Of a stretch of DNA of 14,760 nucleotides, positions 1 to 6,033 are shown piece by piece. Source of the DNA: an uncultured Lachnospiraceae bacterium. GTDB taxonomy: Bacteria; Bacillota; Clostridia; Lachnospirales; Lachnospiraceae. The notes under the pieces were generated by a model that saw only the letters and a program-made list of their open reading frames with translations, was not told the DNA's origin and did not search any database. Location of the stretch: the NCBI GenBank assembly GCA_958426095.1, contig CATZYB010000043.1, positions 1 through 14,760 of the forward strand. The letters run 5' to 3'. Numbering within the stretch: position 1 is the stretch's first letter; every line of letters starts with the position of its first letter. A program made the translations under genes and the position numbers.

Positions 1-1164
1 GGTCACAGCGGTAAACGGAATAAACTTCATTCCCTTGTCCTGAAGGCTTCTGCCTCGGATTCCGAATTGCTCCTTCGCCAAAACCACAATACTTCTGCCT
101 TCCGGCGTTTCATCTGCCAGAGAAGAAAGCTGTGCGGCGTCCGCCAGTTCTTCGATACGGGCGCCATCTACCGGGATGAATCCTGAAGCCTGTCGATTGC
201 CTAAAGTGATGGTTCCGGTTTTATCCAGCATCAGAATATCCACGTCGCCGGCTGCTTCAATGGCTCTGCCGCTCATGGCCAGAACATTGGCCTGATTGAG
301 TCTTGACATACCTGCGATGCCGATAGCAGAGAGCAGAGCGCCGATGGTAGTGGGCGCAAGGCAGACGAGGAGAGCGGCCAGCGTGGTTACAGATGTAGGG
401 TTCTCTATGCCCGCCAGTTTTGCGGAAAAAATTGAATAGGTATAAAGGGATACTGTTACCAAGATAAAGATAATGGACAGCGCTATCAGGAAAATCTGCA
501 ATGCGATCTCATTGGGCGTCTTTTTTCTCGCTGCGCCCTCAACCATAGCAATCATCTTATCCAGAAAACTTTCTCCGGCCTCGCTGGTCACTTGGACCAC
601 GATCCAGTCGGACAGGACGGTTGTCCCTCCGGTCACGGCGCTTCGATCACCGCCTGCTTCCCGGATAACCGGAGCGGATTCACCGGTGATGGCGCTTTCA
701 TCCACGGAGGCCGCACCCTCAATAATTTCTCCATCGGCCGGAATTTGCTCACCAGCCTTTACGATGACCAGTTCGCCCTTTTTCAGCATCGCAGAGGGAA
801 CAACCGTGATATTGTTCTTTTGTTCAGCGGAGGGAATCTTATGCGCGTCTACATCCTTTCGGGAGGCTCGCAGGGAATCGGCCTGGGCCTTACCTCTGCC
901 CTCGGCAATCGCTTCCGCAAAATTGGCAAATAAAACCGTAAACCAGAGGATTATGGCAATTGCCAAAGTAAAACCGCTGGGAGCATCTTTTATGCCAAAG
1001 AGCGATACGACCCACAGAACACTGGTCAGGATCGCGGAAACGAACACCAGAAACATGACCGGATTTCCGGCCTGTATTTTTGGATTTAACTTGATAAACG
1101 AATCTTTAATTGCTCTGAAAAACATCTTTCGATCAGCAAAGGTATTTTTTTGTTTTATACTCAT
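1..1164 (-). CDS. kdpB: Potassium-transporting P-type ATPase subunit KdpB (N-terminal 388 codons, cut by window edge)
   Basis: KdpB is the catalytic P-type ATPase subunit of the KdpFABC complex, which takes up K+ with high affinity at the expense of ATP. Reading leftward from the ATG at 1164 gives an uninterrupted frame to base 1. It contains the actuator-domain motif TGES at residues 160-163, the CLAPTTIGALLSAIG membrane motif typical of KdpB, and the phosphorylation motif DKTGTIT with the acceptor Asp at residue 314, close to Asp307 of E. coli. The Ser of TGES corresponds to the known inhibitory phosphorylation site in E. coli KdpB. The nucleotide-binding domain and C-terminal helices lie beyond the left edge. 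The start is supported by AAAGGAGG directly upstream; this site overlaps the kdpA stop codon, with 14 bases between the genes, suggesting translational coupling. kdpC would be expected next, outside the window. Confidence 0.97.
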   Translation of the reverse strand, partial: MSIKQKNTFADRKMFFRAIKDSFIKLNPKIQAGNPVMFLVFVSAILTSVLWVVSLFGIKDAPSGFTLAIAIILWFTVLFANFAEAIAEGRGKAQADSLRASRKDVDAHKIPSAEQKNNITVVPSAMLKKGELVIVKAGEQIPADGEIIEGAASVDESAITGESAPVIREAGGDRSAVTGGTTVLSDWIVVQVTSEAGESFLDKMIAMVEGAARKKTPNEIALQIFLIALSIIFILVTVSLYTYSIFSAKLAGIENPTSVTTLAALLVCLAPTTIGALLSAIGIAGMSRLNQANVLAMSGRAIEAAGDVDILMLDKTGTITLGNRQASGFIPVDGARIEELADAAQLSSLADETPEGRSIVVLAKEQFGIRGRSLQDKGMKFIPFTAVT

Positions 1165-1178
1165 AAACAGCGCCTCCT

Positions 1179-2993
1179 TTACAGGGTACTGCCGAAGAAC
1201 TCAGCGAGCGGACCAAGAGCCAGCGCCGGGAAAAAGCTGAGTGCACCGATCAGCAGTACGACAAAAATCAACAGGAATACGAACATGGCGTTTGTAGTGG
1301 ACAGTGTACCGGCGGTTGTGGCAATTTTCTTCTTTCCGGCCAGACTTCCGGCAATGGCCAGCGTACCGACGACGGGTAAAAATCTTACAAACAGCATGAC
1401 AAGACCAATGCTGATATTTAAAAATACGGTGTTGGCGTTAAAGCCAGCAAAAGCCGAACCATTGTTGCCTCCGGCCGAACTGTAGGCGTACAGCATTTCC
1501 GAAAAACCATGGGCTCCTCCGTTGTTTAGACTATCCATCACAGAGGGCACCACAGCAGCAATGCCGCTTCCGACCAAAATTCCGATCGGCGTAGCCAGAC
1601 AAACCAATACCGCCCATTTCATCTCAAATGGTTCAATTTTTTTGCCCAGAAATTCTGGCGTCCTGCCCACCATCAGTCCGGCAATAAATACCGTCAGGAT
1701 GGCAAAGGCCAGCATTCCATACAGGCCGCAGCCGGTACCGCCGAAGATCACCTCTCCAAGCTGCATCAACAGCATGGTTATCATTCCGCCAAGAGGCGTA
1801 TAGCTGTCGTGCATGGAATTGACAGATCCGTTGGAAGCTGCGGTGGTAAATGCCGCCCAGGTCGAAGAAGTTACAATACCAAAACGGGTTTCTTTTCCTT
1901 CCATATTTCCTCCGGCTTGGCAGGTCTCGGTCATATTTACGGCGCCGTTCTGTGCAAGCTGCGTCGTACCGGTCTGTTCGCTGACAGCGATACATCCGAG
2001 AGCGATGCATAGGCAGATAAACATTGCGGCAAATATGGCCGCACCTTGCTTTTTATTTTTTACTGCAGAGCCGAAGGTGAAGCAAAGTGCAGCTGGGATC
2101 AGCAAGATGGAGATCATCTCGATCAGATTAGTAAATGCATTGGGGTTTTCCAGAGGGTGTGCGGAGTTCACGCCCATGAAGCCGCCGCCGTTGGTACCCG
2201 ATTGTTTAATGGCAACCTGACTTGCCGCAGGGCCCATAGGAACGAATTGTTCTGTTACAATCTCCGCATCCGGAACAAGGGCGCCGTCGGCCATAACCGT
2301 TCCCGTTTTCTCGTCAATCACTGCGTCTTCCAATATCTCGCCGTCTGCGCTGACTGCAACAGGCTCCACCAGCGATACGGTTTCCGAACCCTTCAGATTC
2401 TGGATCACACCGCCGCCCACCAGCAGCAGAGAAATCACAAGATTCAGCGGAATCAGAATGTGGATAATGATACGGGTCAGATCGACCCAAAAGCTGCCAA
2501 GACCAGAAGTTTTTACTTTGATAAAACCACGGATCAGAGCAAACAGGACGGCTATGCCCGTTGCAGCAGAAACAAAGTTTTGAACCGTAAGGCCAAGAGC
2601 CTGGGTCAGATAACTTAATGTAGATTCGCCGGAATAGGCCTGCCAGTTGGTATTGGTCACAAAACTGGAAGCGGTATTAAAAGACAAATCCCATTTCACA
2701 CCGGAAAGTCCCTGGGGATTGCCAGGAAGAAATCCCTGCAGGATTTGGAGCAGGAACAAAAATACCAACCCAATACCTGAAAAGATCAGTACGCTGACTG
2801 CGTACTTTTTCCAGTTCATTTGTTCTTCCTTGTCGACCCTCATTATTTTGTAAACCAGATTCTCGCACGGAGTAAGAATTTTGGATAAAAATGTTTTTTC
2901 ACCAAACATTACTTTTTTTATGTAAGCGCCAAGCGGTATCGCTAACGCTGCCAGAATGGCAAGGTACAGAACATACTGTATAATAGCCGTCAT
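1179..2993 (-). CDS. kdpA: Potassium-transporting ATPase potassium-binding subunit KdpA, with an extra acidic loop
   Basis: KdpA is the membrane subunit that selects and conducts K+ in KdpFABC; it descends from the K+ channel superfamily and has four pore-loop repeats. All four filter segments can be seen: TNTNWQ (113-118), GTNGGGF (266-272), SNGSVN (387-392) and NNGSAFAG (510-517). The conserved GNMEGKETRFG stretch near 362-372 is also present. The protein is 604 residues, against 557 in E. coli. Much of the excess is an acidic insertion at roughly 203-248, just before the second filter, containing two similar 11-residue units (ADGEILEDAVI and ADGALVPDAEI). In KdpA topology this loop faces outward. 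The start ATG overlaps the kdpF stop as ATGA, so translation is probably coupled. Function is certain by family; the role of the insertion is unknown. Confidence 0.98.
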   Translation of the reverse strand: MTAIIQYVLYLAILAALAIPLGAYIKKVMFGEKTFLSKILTPCENLVYKIMRVDKEEQMNWKKYAVSVLIFSGIGLVFLFLLQILQGFLPGNPQGLSGVKWDLSFNTASSFVTNTNWQAYSGESTLSYLTQALGLTVQNFVSAATGIAVLFALIRGFIKVKTSGLGSFWVDLTRIIIHILIPLNLVISLLLVGGGVIQNLKGSETVSLVEPVAVSADGEILEDAVIDEKTGTVMADGALVPDAEIVTEQFVPMGPAASQVAIKQSGTNGGGFMGVNSAHPLENPNAFTNLIEMISILLIPAALCFTFGSAVKNKKQGAAIFAAMFICLCIALGCIAVSEQTGTTQLAQNGAVNMTETCQAGGNMEGKETRFGIVTSSTWAAFTTAASNGSVNSMHDSYTPLGGMITMLLMQLGEVIFGGTGCGLYGMLAFAILTVFIAGLMVGRTPEFLGKKIEPFEMKWAVLVCLATPIGILVGSGIAAVVPSVMDSLNNGGAHGFSEMLYAYSSAGGNNGSAFAGFNANTVFLNISIGLVMLFVRFLPVVGTLAIAGSLAGKKKIATTAGTLSTTNAMFVFLLIFVVLLIGALSFFPALALGPLAEFFGSTL

Positions 2994-3082
2994 ACCTGTT
3001 CATCTCCCTTCATTAAAATATAGACATACCACAGCAGCATTGCCGCCGCGCATATGCCGATGATAACGATCATGATTTGCAT
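2990..3082 (-). CDS. kdpF: KdpF-like 30-residue membrane peptide
   Basis: This short gene encodes 30 residues: a single hydrophobic helix (MQIMIVIGICAAAMLLWYVY at residues 1-20) followed by a polar tail ILMKGDEQV. KdpF is the small accessory subunit that stabilises the KdpFABC complex in the membrane. Identification rests on size, one transmembrane helix and position directly before kdpA; peptides this short carry little family signal. The start is chosen because AAGGAGG lies about 8 bases upstream. An alternative ATG 4 bases upstream is in another frame and gives a non-hydrophobic peptide. The TGA stop overlaps the kdpA start codon (ATGA), as expected for tightly coupled subunits. Confidence 0.85.
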   Translation of the reverse strand: MQIMIVIIGICAAAMLLWYVYILMKGDEQV

Positions 3083-3180
3083 ACATTTTTCCTCCTTTTC
3101 TGAACGCTGATCGCATAATATCCTTTTTCCTTTAAAAATAGCGTTAGGCATTTATTATCGGTTTAAAAAACAGATAAAGA

Positions 3181-3372
3181 TTATAAGAAACCAAAAAACC
3201 ACGCTATGGGCAGCGCAATGACGGTTGTGCTGACGCAGACACAGATTAAAACAAATATTGGCATTCCGACAAAAATGGAAAGGAAGCCAAGAAACGGATG
3301 CTTCCAAAAAAATTGCGCCGTCCTTAAATCAAATTCCCGTTCATATTTTTGAATGGTTTGTAAAATGGTCAT
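3181..3372 (-). CDS. Small membrane protein upstream of kdpFAB, function unknown
   Basis: I do not recognise this family. The preferred start (3372, ATG ACC ATT) gives 63 residues and follows GAGGAG at good spacing; an in-frame ATG at 3393 would add seven basic residues (MKTRRKD) but has no clear ribosome binding site. The N-terminal 25 or so residues are polar and charged (QKYEREFDLRTAQFFWKH). The rest, from about residue 26 to the C-terminus, is almost wholly hydrophobic, with prolines near 28, 38 and 55 suggesting one kinked or two short membrane helices. It lies about 100 bases upstream of kdpF on the same strand, so it may be co-transcribed with the potassium pump as an accessory peptide. 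The shared strand, the ribosome binding site and the sharp polar/hydrophobic division argue that the gene is real; a link to K+ transport is inference. Confidence 0.6.
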   Translation of the reverse strand: MTILQTIQKYEREFDLRTAQFFWKHPFLGFLSIFVGMPIFVLICVCVSTTVIALPIAWFFGFL

Positions 3373-3490
3373 GTCTTTTCTCCTCGTTTTCATTGTGTGG
3401 CATAAGCATACAGCAAGGAAAATTAAAAAGGGAAAAGTGTATGAAGTTTGGTGTTAAAAGGTTATAAATTTTGCAATGATCGAATTAGAG

Positions 3491-3519
3491 TTGACAAATG
3501 CCAGTGATCATGATAGTAT
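3491..3519 (+). promoter_or_regulatory. Sigma-A-type promoter of the tetR gene
   Basis: TTGACA (3491-3496) matches the -35 consensus exactly and TAGTAT (3514-3519) is a good -10 element at the optimal 17-base spacing. Transcription would start near 3526, inside the palindrome at 3520-3547. The TetR start codon is 37 bases further on. No other promoter of this quality was seen in the kdp/tetR intergenic region, and I could not assign a promoter for the leftward kdp-side genes. Confidence 0.8.
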
Positions 3520-3547
3520 GTAAACAGTGTTAGCGAACACTGTTTAC
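3520..3547 (+). promoter_or_regulatory. Perfect 12+12 bp palindrome, probable TetR operator
   Basis: The arms GTAAACAGTGTT (3520-3531) and AACACTGTTTAC (3536-3547) are exact reverse complements separated by four bases (AGCG). The site begins directly after the -10 box and covers the predicted transcription start, 15 bases before the TetR start codon. This is the usual geometry of an autoregulated TetR-family operator, so the neighbouring regulator probably binds here and represses its own gene. A transcribed copy could also form a hairpin, but it lacks a T tract and sits before the ribosome binding site, so it is not a terminator. Confidence 0.8.
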
Positions 3548-3562
3548 AAAAAGGAGGAACAT

Positions 3563-4177
3563 ATGCCGAAGGATAAAACGGATACTCATGAAAAAATTAT
3601 TCAGGCGGCGAAAGAGGAATTTATGGAGAAAGGCTTTGAGCAGGCTTCCATGCGAAGTATCGCTGGTAAAATCGGTATGAGTGCGGCCGGACTGTATCGA
3701 CATTTTCAGGATAAGGAAGCGCTTTTTGACGCGCTTGTGGAACCGGCGCTCCAAGTCTGGTATCAGTGGGCTGGAATGCGTAAAGCTATGGATTATGAAT
3801 TCCTCGATGAAAATTCCCTGGATAAAATGTGGGACGGCGAGGGGGAAAACGGATTGATTTTCAATGTGGTTTATCCGGAGTTTGACGCCTTCAAGCTGCT
3901 GATCTGCCGTTCCGAGGGAACAAGGCATGCCTCTTTTTTACATGATATGGTCATGCTGCAGCAGAAGGAAACGATGCTCTTTATGGAAGCGGCCAGAAAA
4001 AAGGGACTTTCGGTGAAACCGATCAAAGAGGAGGAACTGCATTTGCTGCTCACTGCCTATGTCGGCGCCCTTTTTGAAGTAGTCGTTCATGATTTTCCCC
4101 AGGAGGAGGCCAGGCATTATTTGAAGACCTTTCAGGCCTTTTTTTACCCTGGATGGCGAGAAGTTTTGGGGCTGTAG
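3563..4177 (+). CDS. TetR/AcrR-family transcriptional regulator
   Basis: The 204-residue protein has the standard TetR length and an N-terminal DNA-binding domain (about residues 8-55). Its helix-turn-helix segment runs SMRSIAGKIGMSAAGLYRHF (29-48), followed by the family hallmark DKEALFDALV. The C-terminal ligand-binding and dimerisation part (about 60-204) is divergent, as usual, and shows no recognisable effector class. The start at 3563 is chosen over the in-frame ATG at 3527 because AAGGAGG (3551-3557) is ideally placed and because the upstream ATG falls inside the operator palindrome at the predicted transcription start. It probably represses itself through that palindrome and may also act on the exporter operon 90 bases downstream or the divergent kdp side. 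The effector is unknown. Confidence 0.93.
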   Translation: MPKDKTDTHEKIIQAAKEEFMEKGFEQASMRSIAGKIGMSAAGLYRHFQDKEALFDALVEPALQVWYQWAGMRKAMDYEFLDENSLDKMWDGEGENGLIFNVVYPEFDAFKLLICRSEGTRHASFLHDMVMLQQKETMLFMEAARKKGLSVKPIKEEELHLLLTAYVGALFEVVVHDFPQEEARHYLKTFQAFFYPGWREVLGL

Positions 4178-4196
4178 AATGTGAAAGGGATTTATG

Positions 4197-4226
4197 AATA
4201 GAGTTTCGTTGTCGGAACTCTATTTT
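4197..4226 (+). terminator. Hairpin with short T run after tetR, weak rho-independent terminator
   Basis: AATAGAGTTTC (4197-4207) can pair with GGAACTCTATT (4214-4224) across a six-base loop, giving an 11-pair stem with one G-U pair, then two further T residues. The stem is A/T-rich and the T run is short, so termination may be partial. It ends only 12 bases before the operator-like box at 4238 and overlaps the likely promoter of the exporter operon, so it could instead be a protein-binding palindrome. Confidence 0.5.
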
Positions 4227-4253
4227 AATCCAGAATGGTTAGATAAAGCTAAC
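4224..4253 (+). promoter_or_regulatory. Exporter-operon control region: candidate -10 plus 16-bp inverted-repeat box
   Basis: GTTAGATAAAGCTAAC (4238-4253) is an inverted repeat (GTTAG/CTAAC arms) that abuts the ribosome binding site of the first ABC gene. It matches 14 of 16 positions of the box at 8901-8916 ahead of the second operon. TTTAAT (4224-4229) is a plausible -10 element 8 bases upstream, but no good -35 is visible, which would suit an activator-dependent promoter. The half-sites resemble those of DtxR/IdeR-type iron repressors, although the spacing differs from the classical box. The repeat is directly seen; the regulator is inferred. Confidence 0.6.
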
Positions 4254-4266
4254 GGAGGTGGAGTGA

Positions 4267-6033
4267 ATGAATAAGAAAAAGGAAAATCCAATCCGGGTCC
4301 TTTTTATGTTTGCCGGAGAAGAGACGGGCAAGATGGCGCTTTCTGTCATTCTTGCAGTTTTAGGTGAATTATTTGGAATGCTGCCCTTTCTGGCGGCGGC
4401 CATGCTGGCGAATGAGGTGTATTTGGGTACAGCTGCGATGAACAGGACTCTTTTATGGGCTGGCGGCGCAGCTTTGGGCATTGTCATGCGTACGCTGTTC
4501 TGCACCTTGTCTTCGGCCAGAAGTCATAAAATTGCTTTTACGATTTTGAGAAATATGCGCCGGGCGATAGCGGATAAGATGCGGCGGGTGCCGATGGGAA
4601 GGATGCTGGAAACGCCGTCCGGCGTATATAAAACATTGATTGTCGATAATGTGGGTAAACTGGAAGATTCCATAGCCCATGTGATACCCGAGACGCCCTC
4701 CCAGATCGCGGCGCCGGCGGCCTGCCTGTGTTTGATTTTTGTGCTGGACTGGCGGATGGGGCTGGCGTCTTTAATTACACTGCCTTTATCTGTACCTTTC
4801 ATCATCGGTATGTTTCAGGGCTATGGTGAGAAGATGGATACTTACCTTAGAGCCGGAAATGAAATGAATGCGGCATTGGTGGAGTATGTGGGCGGTATTC
4901 AGGTAATTAAAGCTTTTGGACGTACAGGGGCTTCTTTTGGAAAATTTTCCGACGGAGTCCGGTTCTATCATGACAGCACGCTGGACTGGTGGCGTCAATG
5001 CTGGTTTTGGATGGCTGCCGTTAAAGCGATCATGCCGTCCACATTGCTCGGAAGTCTTCCGGTGGGAACCTGGCTCTACATGAATGGAAAAATCACACTT
5101 CCTGTCTTTATTGCGTGTATTGTTATTCCGATTGGATTTATCGCACCGTTGATGAAGCTGGCCTTCGGCAGTGAACAGCTCACGACGATTGCGGCAAATT
5201 TAAAACCTATCCGGGAATTTTTGGCAGTGCCAGAACAGGTACGGCCGGAAAAGCCGGTGACCCTGGATGGAAGCGCTTATTCTTTTGAAAATGTGTCCTT
5301 TGCCTACGATTCGTCGAAGGAAGTACTTCATGGCATATCCTTTAAGACTGAGCCGGGGACGATGACGGCCATTGTGGGACCTTCCGGTTCGGGAAAATCT
5401 ACCATTGCCCGGCTGATGGCCGGATTTTGGGATGCCACCGGAGGCACCGTGCGTTATGGCGGCTCAGATATTAAAGATATACCTTTTGAGCAGATGATGG
5501 GGGAAATCAGTTATGTGGCCCAGGATAATTTTTTATTTAACCGTACGATTCGTGAAAATATCCGGATGGGCAATCCAAAGGCTTCGGATGCAGAGGTGGA
5601 GGCCGCAGCGAGGGCGGCCAATTGTCATAGCTTTATTATGGAATTGCCTGATGGATATGACACCTCTGTGGGAGATGCGGGCGATAGGCTTTCTGGCGGC
5701 GAACGCCAGCGGATCACTATTGCCCGGGCCATGTTGAAACAATCTTCTGTGGTCATATTGGACGAGGCGACAGCCTATGCGGACCCGGAGAGCGAGGCTT
5801 TGATCCAGGAGGCTGTGGGGCGCTTAGTTCAGGGGAAAACGCTGGTCGTGGTGGCCCATCGTCTTTCTACCATTCAGAACGCGGACCAGATTCTTGTTGT
5901 TGAGAAAGGGCAGATTGCAGCCAGGGGTACCCAGGAAGAGCTTTTGGAAAATTGTCCTCTGTATCGGAAAATGTGGGAACAGCACATCGGCGCGGCCGAT
6001 TCGGCAAAGAAGGGAGAGATGCAGGATGCTTAG
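4267..6033 (+). CDS. Exporter-fold ABC transporter half (membrane plus ATPase domain), first of a pair
   Basis: A 588-residue fused half-transporter. The first 310 or so residues form the six-helix type-IV (exporter-fold) membrane domain and about 330-575 form the ATPase domain. Visible motifs: Walker A GPSGSGKST (371-379), Q-loop Gln419, signature LSGGERQ (475-481), Walker B ending Asp499-Glu500, and switch His531. The D-loop reads AYAD rather than the usual S-x-x-D; I recall similar forms in siderophore-linked ABC subunits such as IrtAB/YbtPQ relatives. Members of this fold can export drugs or lipids or, in the YbtPQ/IrtAB group, import ferric siderophores. Direction cannot be read from sequence. 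The next gene overlaps by 8 bases, so the two probably form a heterodimer. GGAGG about 8 bases before the ATG supports the start. Confidence 0.93.
   Translation: MNKKKENPIRVLFMFAGEETGKMALSVILAVLGELFGMLPFLAAAMLANEVYLGTAAMNRTLLWAGGAALGIVMRTLFCTLSSARSHKIAFTILRNMRRAIADKMRRVPMGRMLETPSGVYKTLIVDNVGKLEDSIAHVIPETPSQIAAPAACLCLIFVLDWRMGLASLITLPLSVPFIIGMFQGYGEKMDTYLRAGNEMNAALVEYVGGIQVIKAFGRTGASFGKFSDGVRFYHDSTLDWWRQCWFWMAAVKAIMPSTLLGSLPVGTWLYMNGKITLPVFIACIVIPIGFIAPLMKLAFGSEQLTTIAANLKPIREFLAVPEQVRPEKPVTLDGSAYSFENVSFAYDSSKEVLHGISFKTEPGTMTAIVGPSGSGKSTIARLMAGFWDATGGTVRYGGSDIKDIPFEQMMGEISYVAQDNFLFNRTIRENIRMGNPKASDAEVEAAARAANCHSFIMELPDGYDTSVGDAGDRLSGGERQRITIARAMLKQSSVVILDEATAYADPESEALIQEAVGRLVQGKTLVVVAHRLSTIQNADQILVVEKGQIAARGTQEELLENCPLYRKMWEQHIGAADSAKKGEMQDA

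Noticed and set aside
473..1240. 255-residue open frame antisense to kdpB
   Set aside because: The opposite strand carries unmistakable KdpB motifs (TGES, DKTGTIT) in a continuous frame, so this is a shadow.
2046..2618. 190-residue open frame antisense to kdpA
   Set aside because: It is opposite strongly conserved kdpA codons, has a low-complexity His/Gln/Arg-rich composition and no recognisable domain; it is a shadow frame.
3083..3180. A riboswitch (for example a c-di-AMP type) before kdpF
   Set aside because: The stretch is under 100 bases and shows no convincing conserved fold or terminator/antiterminator pair; only the kdpF ribosome binding site is clear.
3529..3534. GTTAGC within the TetR palindrome as a third copy of the shared operon box
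   Set aside because: The matching GCTAAC half-site is absent at the right distance; the six bases are explained by the TetR palindrome and its centre.
3527..3562. Upstream in-frame ATG for the TetR regulator
   Set aside because: It falls inside the operator palindrome at the predicted transcription start and lacks a ribosome binding site, while the ATG at 3563 has AAGGAGG at ideal spacing.
5894..6025. 44-residue N-terminal extension of the second exporter-fold half-transporter
   Set aside because: The extension lies entirely within the upstream ATPase domain in another frame, has no transporter-like features, and the ATG at 6026 has a ribosome binding site and typical operon overlap.
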